A DNA stretch of 64,000 nucleotides from assembly GCA_965222175.1 (NCBI GenBank), contig OZ244938.1:2542001-2606000 (forward strand), read 5' to 3'. The translations under genes and the position numbers were made by a program. The stretch's first letter is position 1; every line of letters starts with the position of its first letter. Positions 45,709 through 51,907 of the stretch are shown one piece after another. The notes below the pieces were generated by a model. That model was not told the origin of the DNA and made no database searches. It saw only the letters and a program-made list of their open reading frames with translations. The DNA is from NORP240 sp965222175. GTDB taxonomy: Bacteria; Pseudomonadota; Gammaproteobacteria; Pseudomonadales; Pseudohongiellaceae.

Positions 45709-46755
45709 ATGAGCCCAGACAGCATTACCCTCACCCGCCCCGACGACTGGCACCTGCACCTGCGGGATGATCTGGTTCTCGCCCACACGGTTGCCCACAG
45801 TGCAAGAGTATTCAATCGCGCTATTGTCATGCCGAACCTGGTACCACCCGTAACCAGTCTGGCATCGGCCAGGCTTTATCGGCAGCGAATCCTTGAACAG
45901 GTGCCTGATGGCAACGATTTTGAACCATTGATGACCCTTTACCTTACCGACAGCCTTGCCCCTGCTGAAATACGCAAAGCATACGAAAGCGGCCTGGTAC
46001 ACGGGGTCAAATACTACCCTGCCGGCGCCACCACGAATTCAGACAACGGTGTGACTGATATACAGCACGTCTACCCGGTAATCGAACAGATGATTGAACT
46101 GCAGATGCCGCTGTTGTTTCACGGCGAGGTAACCGATGCTGACGTGGATATTTTTGATCGGGAAAGTGTCTTTCTCGACCGCGTGCTGGCGCCACTCCTT
46201 GAGCGTTACCCGGAGCTTAAGGTCGTACTTGAACATATAACGACGCGTAGCGCTGTTCAGTTTGTCCAGTCCAGGGAATCCAACATCGGTGCCACCATCA
46301 CTGCCCACCATATGCTCTACAATCGTAACCATATGCTCGTGGGAGGAATCAGGCCTCACTTTTACTGCCTGCCCATTCTGAAGCGGGACAGTCACCAGCA
46401 GGCACTGATCGAAGCTGCCACCAGTGGAGATCCGCGATTTTTTCTCGGCACTGACTCCGCACCACATTCCGTTGATTCCAAGGAGACCGCTTGTGGCTGT
46501 GCCGGTATTTTTACCGCTCACGCCGCCCTGGAACTCTACGCGGAGATATTTGACAGTGTCAGCGCCATTGGGCAACTGGAAAGGTTTGCCAGTTTCAACG
46601 GGGCGAAATTTTATGGCCTTGAACCTAACCGGGGCAAACTGACCCTCTCGAGATCAGACTGGCAGGTACCACGCAGTTACAAATTCGGGGAAAGCAGCGT
46701 CGTACCGCTTCGCGCCGGTGAAAAAATCGGCTGGCGAATTACGGAGTATTCGTAA
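45709..46755 (+). CDS. pyrC: Dihydroorotase
   Basis: A zinc amidohydrolase of pyrimidine synthesis. From the ATG at 45709 it has 348 residues, the same as E. coli, starting MSPDSITLTRPDDWHLHLRD with the metal-binding HxH. The carboxylated Lys is in GVKYYPAGATTNS, with HGE, HITT and the GTDSAPH metal Asp further on. An ATG 12 bases upstream (45697) is possible but lies too close to its AAGGA. A TACAAT at 45676-45681 may be the -10 box. It overlaps rnt by one base. Confidence 0.96.
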   Translation: MSPDSITLTRPDDWHLHLRDDLVLAHTVAHSARVFNRAIVMPNLVPPVTSLASARLYRQRILEQVPDGNDFEPLMTLYLTDSLAPAEIRKAYESGLVHGVKYYPAGATTNSDNGVTDIQHVYPVIEQMIELQMPLLFHGEVTDADVDIFDRESVFLDRVLAPLLERYPELKVVLEHITTRSAVQFVQSRESNIGATITAHHMLYNRNHMLVGGIRPHFYCLPILKRDSHQQALIEAATSGDPRFFLGTDSAPHSVDSKETACGCAGIFTAHAALELYAEIFDSVSAIGQLERFASFNGAKFYGLEPNRGKLTLSRSDWQVPRSYKFGESSVVPLRAGEKIGWRITEYS

Positions 46756-47396
46756 TGGACGGTGGCGATGAGTCAGGCAGCGAAGAATCGCTGCTAGCCA
46801 ACCGCTTCAGAACTTTTTTGCCCGTGGTTGTAGACGTTGAAACCGGTGGGTTCAATTCCGCTACTGATGCAATCCTGGAAATAGCCGCGGTGCTGGTTGA
46901 TATGGACGGGCAGGGTAACCTGGGGATTGACCAGACGTTCTTTCACCGGGTCGTGCCCTTCCCGGGCGCCAACATCGAAGATGCCGCACTGAAATTTACC
47001 GGCATTGACCCCTACCATCCCCTGAGAATCGCCCGCGCAGAAAAGGCTGTTTTCGAAGACATGTTCAGGGTTATTCGCACCCGGATGAAGGCCAGCCACT
47101 GCAAGCGTGCCGTCCTGGTTGCTCACAATGCCCATTTTGACCATGGATTCATAAATGCCGCCGCCGAACGCCACGGCCTGAAACGTAATCCGTTTCACCC
47201 TTTTTCCAGCTTTGATACGGCCACGCTGGGCGGACTGGCATTTGGCCAGACCGTACTGGCCCGTGCCTGCGAGGCCGCAAACATCGAGTTTGATGCCAAT
47301 CTTGCGCATTCTGCCCGGTACGATGCAGAAAAAACCGCCGAGCTTTTCTGCCACATTGTCAACAAGTGGCAGCAGCTTGGCGGCTGGCCGCTGTAG
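46755..47396 (+). CDS. rnt: Ribonuclease T
   Basis: A DEDD 3'-exonuclease that trims tRNA and other stable RNAs. The 213 residues contain VVDVETGGF (Asp27, Glu29), AHNAHFDHGF and the late HSARYDAEKTAELF with His and Asp of the active site. The ATG shares its A with the pyrC stop (TAATG), so translation is coupled. The pyrC-rnt order is typical of Pseudomonas relatives. Confidence 0.95.
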   Translation: MDGGDESGSEESLLANRFRTFLPVVVDVETGGFNSATDAILEIAAVLVDMDGQGNLGIDQTFFHRVVPFPGANIEDAALKFTGIDPYHPLRIARAEKAVFEDMFRVIRTRMKASHCKRAVLVAHNAHFDHGFINAAAERHGLKRNPFHPFSSFDTATLGGLAFGQTVLARACEAANIEFDANLAHSARYDAEKTAELFCHIVNKWQQLGGWPL

Positions 47397-47449
47397 CCAC
47401 AGCTGCCGGGCCAGTGGCGTGAGGGTCTCTTAGACCGTATTCCGGGGGG

Positions 47450-47779
47450 CTAGGACTCTGGTTCGCCGGAACCGGCGCCCTCCACCAGCGTTTTCAGTTC
47501 ACCCTTTTCATACATCTCAACCATGATATCGCAACCACCAACCAGTTCACCGTCCACCCAGAGTTGGGGAAAGGTCGGCCAGTTGGCCACTTTTGGCAGC
47601 GTTGCCCTGATGTCAGGATTGCTGAGCACGTCAACATAGGCGAATTTCTTGCCACAGGCCATCAGCATCTGGGAAGCCTGTGCAGAAAATCCACATTGTG
47701 GTTGTTCCGGGCTGCCTTTCATATAAAGAAGAATGGTATGGGAGTCGATCTGGTCTTTGATTGTTTCTTCAACACTCAT
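47450..47779 (-). CDS. grxD: Monothiol glutaredoxin GrxD
   Basis: Carries and delivers [2Fe-2S] clusters. The 109 residues have the monothiol active site CGFS (Cys29), preceded by KGSPEQPQ, then NWPTFPQLWVDGELVGGCDIM, which binds glutathione in the family. The ATG is at 47779. It converges on rnt across about 50 bp. Confidence 0.97.
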   Translation of the reverse strand: MSVEETIKDQIDSHTILLYMKGSPEQPQCGFSAQASQMLMACGKKFAYVDVLSNPDIRATLPKVANWPTFPQLWVDGELVGGCDIMVEMYEKGELKTLVEGAGSGEPES

Positions 47780-47885
47780 CGTTCACTACCTGTTGGTTGA
47801 CTCGGTTCGATCATTTCCGGATGGTCACGGACATGTGCAGGAACGCCCGCAAATCCGGAGGGCCGGTATTCTACACCCATGCCCC

Positions 47886-49430
47886 TCAAGTGTCAGCTCC
47901 GTACCCACCACCGCCGGGTGTCAGTATTTCCAGGCGATCGCCAGGATCCGCCCGGAAGGAACATTTGGGAGGTAGCTCCCGGCCATTAAACCGATTACTT
48001 CCCGTGACTCCCTGCGCGCCGCCGCACAGGCCCCAGGGTGAGTGCAGTCGTCTCTCCGTCAACAGGCTTACCCGGGCCGGCGCCAGGAATTCATATTCAC
48101 GTACGACACCGTCGCCACCTTTATGGAATCCACTCCCACCGCTCCCCGGACGCAATGCGTAGCGTCGCAAGCGCAGAGGGTAGTGCATTTCCAGGCTTTC
48201 AACCGGCGTGTTCAGGGTATTGGTCATATGGCTGTGAACAGCGTCCAGCCCGGGGTACCGTGGACCTCCGCCGGTGCCTCCGGCAAGGGTTTCATAATAG
48301 TCCCAGCGCTCTCCTGAATCGGCGTCGATGTAGCCCATGGCGACATTGTTCATACTGCCCTGGCTTGCCGCAGGAATGCGCTTCGGCACGGCCTGAGCCA
48401 GCGCGCCCAGAATGACATCCACCAGTCGCATCGACGTCTCCACATTGCCTGCGGCGACGGCAGCAGGTCTGCAGGCGTCAACCAGCGATCCTGGTTCCGT
48501 AACGAGCTGTATGCGTCGAAAGGCGCCTTCACAGGCCGGCGTAAAATCCGGCATGAGGCAACGAAACGCATAAAAGGCGGCGGCTGCCGCAACCGACACC
48601 GGGCAGTTCAGATTGCCGCCAACCAGTGGGGCTGTTCCGGAAAAATCCACAACGACCCTGTCACCGGTGATTTCAAGAGTGACCACAACAGGTATATTCC
48701 GGGTCTCGATACCGTCACCATCCATCCAGTCCCGGAAGTGATAGCGCCCCGGCGGCAACTCCGCCAGGACCGCCGCGGCCAGTCGTTCAGCATAGTCGTT
48801 GAGTGCTCTCAGCCCGTCGAGATAAGGCGTCAGGCCCATGCCACTGATCAGCACGGACAATCGCCCTGCCCCCGTTCGGTTGGCACTGCACTGTGCGGCA
48901 AAGTCCGTATCCAGTTCACCCCGGGCGCTGCCGCTCATCAGCTCCACCGCCTCCGCTTGCAGGACACCGCGGCGGTACAGCAACGTCGGCGGAATGATGC
49001 GACCCTCTTCCTGCAGGTTGCGGGAGAGCGGCATGGATCCCGGAGATTCACAACCGATGTCAGCATGATGCGCGCGATTGGCCACGAACCCCGCCAGACG
49101 ATGGCCGCACGGATCGAAAACCGGTGCTACCAGGGTCACGTCCGGAAGGTGAGTCCCGCCGAGATACGGATCGTTGACCACCAGCATGTCCCCGGGCTGC
49201 CACTCCAGGTCATTGACTATAGACGCCATCGCGTAGGCCATACTGCCAAGGTGCACCGGTATATGCGCCGCCTGGGCACAAAGCTGTCCATCGGCATTGA
49301 AAATTGCGCAGGAAAAATCAAGCCGATCCTTGATATTGGGTGAAAATGCCGTGCGGCGCAGCACCGTGCCCATCTCATCGCAAACCGCGGTGACTCGACT
49401 GTGAAACAGGTTCAGTTCGACGGCGTTCAT
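47886..49430 (-). CDS. Hydantoinase B/oxoprolinase-family protein, orphan
   Basis: A 514-residue HyuB-type protein, from MNAVELNLFHSRVTAVCDEMG to GGGGYG. Family blocks include LRRTAFSPNIKDRLDFSCAIFNADG, QAAHIPVHLGSM, NDPYLGGTHLPDVTLV, NRAHHADIG and the late ETLAGGTGGGP. HyuB works with HyuA as N-methylhydantoinase, 5-oxoprolinase or an acetone carboxylase-like pair. No hyuA is adjacent, so the function is open. The ATG at 49430 fits the family start; the frame runs 21 codons further upstream without homology. Confidence 0.88.
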   Translation of the reverse strand: MNAVELNLFHSRVTAVCDEMGTVLRRTAFSPNIKDRLDFSCAIFNADGQLCAQAAHIPVHLGSMAYAMASIVNDLEWQPGDMLVVNDPYLGGTHLPDVTLVAPVFDPCGHRLAGFVANRAHHADIGCESPGSMPLSRNLQEEGRIIPPTLLYRRGVLQAEAVELMSGSARGELDTDFAAQCSANRTGAGRLSVLISGMGLTPYLDGLRALNDYAERLAAAVLAELPPGRYHFRDWMDGDGIETRNIPVVVTLEITGDRVVVDFSGTAPLVGGNLNCPVSVAAAAAFYAFRCLMPDFTPACEGAFRRIQLVTEPGSLVDACRPAAVAAGNVETSMRLVDVILGALAQAVPKRIPAASQGSMNNVAMGYIDADSGERWDYYETLAGGTGGGPRYPGLDAVHSHMTNTLNTPVESLEMHYPLRLRRYALRPGSGGSGFHKGGDGVVREYEFLAPARVSLLTERRLHSPWGLCGGAQGVTGSNRFNGRELPPKCSFRADPGDRLEILTPGGGGYGADT

Positions 49431-49618
49431 CGGCCAATCACCGCGAACCAACGTGGCCTGTTCAATCTGGCTGGCATCATCCCTCTCCCTCACGCGTTCG
49501 CCTGGCCGGGGAACTCAGCGAACACACTGCGAAAACAGCAATCCGTATCGACCGGCACAGGTTACCTGCGTAAAACGTGCCTGTCAGCAACGACCCTGGT
49601 GAATCGCATGGCGGAAAA

Positions 49619-49648
49619 TTGCCCGTCACCCGGCAGTTACGCTAGAAT
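49619..49648 (+). promoter_or_regulatory. Probable argF promoter
   Basis: TTGCCC (49619-49624), an 18-bp spacer and TAGAAT (49643-49648) predict a transcript start near 49655. That leaves a leader of about 150 nt before argF. The 373-bp gap 49431-49803 holds this promoter and two hairpins. Confidence 0.55.
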
Positions 49649-49659
49649 GCGGGGAAATG

Positions 49660-49683
49660 GGTAGCTCAGGCTGCCTTTTTTTA
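49660..49683 (+). terminator. Hairpin plus T-run at the start of the argF leader
   Basis: A 6-bp stem (GGTAGC at 49660-49665 with GCTGCC at 49670-49675, one G-T pair) with a 4-nt loop is followed by seven T. It would form almost at the 5' end of the predicted argF transcript. As a terminator it could only stop very short RNAs; it may instead protect the 5' end or end a transcript that starts further upstream. Confidence 0.5.
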
Positions 49684-49750
49684 TTGTTGCCTGTTTCGTC
49701 AAGGCGCGTGCACAGAAGATCGCTGCCGCAGACACGGGTGCAGCGGCACA

Positions 49751-49781
49751 ATGGAGCCAGCGACAATCTGGCTCCATTTTT
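49751..49781 (+). terminator. Terminator-like hairpin just before argF (candidate attenuator)
   Basis: A perfect 10-bp stem (ATGGAGCCAG at 49751-49760 with CTGGCTCCAT at 49768-49777) with a 7-nt loop runs into a T-tract (49777-49781). It ends about 22 bp before the argF ATG and just before its GGAGGA, between promoter and gene. Transcription of argF must pass it. Confidence 0.75.
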
Positions 49782-49803
49782 ATTTGGAGGATCGGAAAGC
49801 ATC

Positions 49804-50712
49804 ATGGCAATTCAACATTTTCTCACGTTGAAAGACCTTCCGAAGAAGGACATCCTGGCCATTGTACAGAGAGCCAGTGACCTGAAACAGGTGGATGATC
49901 CCAGTACGGCACTGGCCGGTCGCAGCCTGGCGATGCTGTTCGACAAGTCCTCCACGCGCACCCGTGTTGCCTTCGAAGTAGCCATGAATCGATTGGGAGG
50001 CAGTTCAATTTTCCTCTCCAACAAGGATTCCCAGCTGGGCCGTGGCGAAACCCCGGAGGACAGTGCCAGGGTACTGTCCCGAATGGTCGACTGCATTGCG
50101 ATCCGCACCTTCGAACACAGCATGCTGGAACGCTTCGCCCACCACTCCCTGGTCCCGGTGATCAACGCCCTGACGGATTCGTATCACCCCTGCCAGTTAC
50201 TGGCAGACATGCAGACCTACCAGGAAAATCGCGGCCCGATCAACGGTAAGGTGGTCGCGTGGATTGGCGACGGGAACAATATGTGTCAATCCTATATCAA
50301 CGCCTCGGAGGTGTTCGATTTCGAGCTGAAAATCGCCGCGCCGAAGGGCTACGATCCCGATCATGACCTGGTTGCGCAGCACCGCGACCGGGTCACGCTG
50401 TGTTCCAGCCCCGAGGAAGCGGCAAGAGACGCCGACCTGGTGGTTACTGACGTCTGGGCATCCATGGGCCAGGAGTCAGAACAGGAACAGCGGCTGGCGG
50501 TGTTCGCGCCTTACCAGGTCAACCTGGAATTGATGGCCCTTGCTCACAGCCAGGCGCTGTTTATGCACTGCCTGCCGGCCCACCGCGGGGAGGAAGTCAG
50601 TGCCGAGGTCATCGACAGCGAGGACAGCGTGGTCTGGGACGAGGCGGAAAACCGCATGCATTCCCAGCGGGCCTTACTGGAATTTCTGTGTATCAGCAAC
50701 CTGCTGAACTGA
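49804..50712 (+). CDS. argF: Ornithine carbamoyltransferase, anabolic type
   Basis: Makes citrulline from ornithine and carbamoyl phosphate. The 302 residues contain the carbamoyl-phosphate loop DKSSTRTRVAFE (about 47-58), the HPCQLLADMQT block and the ornithine-binding HCLPAHRGEEV. The ATG at 49804 was chosen because residues upstream of it overlap the leader hairpins and do not fit the family. In Pseudomonas it also follows grxD at a short distance. It ends at an intrinsic terminator. Confidence 0.96.
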   Translation: MAIQHFLTLKDLPKKDILAIVQRASDLKQVDDPSTALAGRSLAMLFDKSSTRTRVAFEVAMNRLGGSSIFLSNKDSQLGRGETPEDSARVLSRMVDCIAIRTFEHSMLERFAHHSLVPVINALTDSYHPCQLLADMQTYQENRGPINGKVVAWIGDGNNMCQSYINASEVFDFELKIAAPKGYDPDHDLVAQHRDRVTLCSSPEEAARDADLVVTDVWASMGQESEQEQRLAVFAPYQVNLELMALAHSQALFMHCLPAHRGEEVSAEVIDSEDSVVWDEAENRMHSQRALLEFLCISNLLN

Positions 50713-50793
50713 AGTAAAACCGGCGCGACGGTGACGTGGTCGAGGCATTGGCGGTCAGAGGCCGGGCCGTCCCGAAGGCCAGGACCTGCGCAG

Positions 50794-50823
50794 GACAGCA
50801 CCACTATATATAGTGGTGCTGTC
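50794..50823. promoter_or_regulatory. 30-bp perfect palindrome with an NrdR-box-like core
   Basis: Arms 50794-50808 and 50809-50823 are exact inverted copies with no spacer. The centre, CTATATATAG (50804-50813), matches the NrdR core CwAtATaTwG as I recall it. No T-run follows, so it is not a standard terminator. It lies 1.1 kb before nrdA and about 80 bp after argF. Confidence 0.7.
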
Positions 50824-50845
50824 AATCACCTCCAGACTCCGGTTC

Positions 50846-50865
50846 AGACCGCGAAGCGGTCTTTT
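50846..50865 (+). terminator. Intrinsic terminator of argF
   Basis: A 7-bp perfect stem (AGACCGC at 50846-50852 with GCGGTCT at 50856-50862) with a GAA loop is followed by TTTT. It lies about 134 bp after the argF stop. Confidence 0.75.
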
Positions 50866-51007
50866 CCTGCTACTGGACGGCTTGCAGCGGAGTGGTAATC
50901 GGCATGGCAACGGCGCGCTTCAGCAACTCCCTCCAAGTTTCCGGAGCTGTTAACAACTTGCCCACATGATGTGCACAGAAAAACTCCTTGCAATGGGCCA
51001 CAAACCG

Positions 51008-51048
51008 CATTATCTTGTGCTGAAGATTTAAAGCTTGCCCATATATTG
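51008..51048. promoter_or_regulatory. Pair of NrdR-box-like sites spaced 31 bp
   Basis: CATTATCTTG (51008-51017, two mismatches) and CCATATATTG (51039-51048, one mismatch) resemble the NrdR core CwAtATaTwG. They are exactly 31 bp apart centre to centre, the three-helical-turn spacing typical of NrdR site pairs. NrdR represses ribonucleotide reductase genes when dATP is high. Confidence 0.5.
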
Positions 51049-51250
51049 TAAATTCAGGCTTTAAACACCGCGGTTCAGCAAACCCGCCCGGGTAAAAAAA
51101 CCTGCCATTTCGAGAGCTTGCTGAACCGACGGCAGACAGGTGGTCCGCCGCCGGGTAAGTTTCAGCGCATTGCTTGCGGCGCGCCTGTTGGGGAATTCAG
51201 ACAAAACAAGAAAAATTATCCAAAACCATTAAAGTCCAACGGCAATAACA

Positions 51251-51260
51251 CAATATATAG
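51251..51260. promoter_or_regulatory. Single NrdR-box-like site
   Basis: CAATATATAG matches the NrdR core CwAtATaTwG at every position and is flanked by ACA. No partner is seen 15-16 or 30-31 bp away. It lies 650 bp before nrdA. Confidence 0.5.
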
Positions 51261-51472
51261 TATATGGCTTTCGGCACTGACCTGTTGAAACGACCTGCTG
51301 CATGGCCAGGGTGACGTCGTTCCGAGCCGGACACACCATCACTGCGCGGTTGCCAGACAGGTTTTGCACCGCAGCCTCTTGCACGACCGCAGTAATCGAT
51401 GACAGTGAATTGCGGACGTTGGCTACAGTTGGAAAAAGCCGGCAGAAGTTGGCGAAAGTCGAAGGAAGGAAA

Positions 51473-51496
51473 GTAGGTAGGTAGGTAGGTAGGTAG
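51473..51496. repeat. Tetranucleotide microsatellite (GTAG)6
   Basis: Six uninterrupted copies of GTAG lie in the nrdA leader, within a plus-strand purine-rich tract of about 140 bp. Tetranucleotide arrays can change length by slippage; no coding frame is affected here. Confidence 0.95.
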
Positions 51497-51524
51497 GAAG
51501 TCGAGGCAAGGAAATTGAAGAAAA

Positions 51525-51566
51525 GAAGTCGAAGTATGGAAGTCGAAGTATGAAAGTCGAATTATA
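51525..51566. repeat. 14-bp direct repeats with AAGTCGA core
   Basis: GAAGTCGAAGTATG occurs twice back to back (51525-51538 and 51539-51552), then a third degenerate copy (51553-51566). Further AAGTCGA or ATGTCGA cores occur at about 51456, 51498 and 51569. Together with the microsatellite they form one low-complexity block. Confidence 0.9.
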
Positions 51567-51907
51567 GATGTCGAAGAAAACCAGGCAGGATTGACAACAG
51601 CTGGCCAGGGATAACCAGGACAGCGAAGGATCACCGATGAACAGGTCCTGGCAGGCAGCCGATACCTAACAGGCTATAGATCGGGTCCGACCGGACAGGG
51701 CAATCGAAACAGGGATATCAACATACAGGCCGACGACCGTGAATCCGGTCGGGGCATAACGCGACCACTGTCATGGTGATGTCACGACATTAATGCCGGC
51801 AAACGGCACTTCGCACGATATTGCAATTAGCGCAGCGTTAGTCAAACAACAACATCGAAGTCACAGCACAACACCGTTGCTGACACAGGAAAACACCGGA
51901 GACCACA

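Larger units (their letters stand above)
50713..51907. other. 1.2-kb nrdA leader and argF 3' region
   Basis: No supported gene lies here. The segment holds the argF terminator, a 30-bp perfect palindrome, NrdR-box-like sites, a GTAG microsatellite and a purine-rich repeat tract, listed separately. A 145-codon minus-strand frame at 51197-51634 is an effect of the repeats. TTGACA at 51591-51596 might be a -35 element, but no convincing -10 follows. The length is unusual for a bacterial nrdA leader. Confidence 0.7.

Noticed and set aside
49652..49675. tRNA-like D-arm sequence (GGGTAGCTCAGG)
   Set aside because: It looks like the start of a tRNA, but a T-run follows at once and no anticodon or T-arm can be formed.
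51197..51634. 145-codon minus-strand frame
   Set aside because: Its middle simply translates the GTAG repeat and purine tract (LPTYLPTYFPS). There is no ribosome site and no family resemblance.
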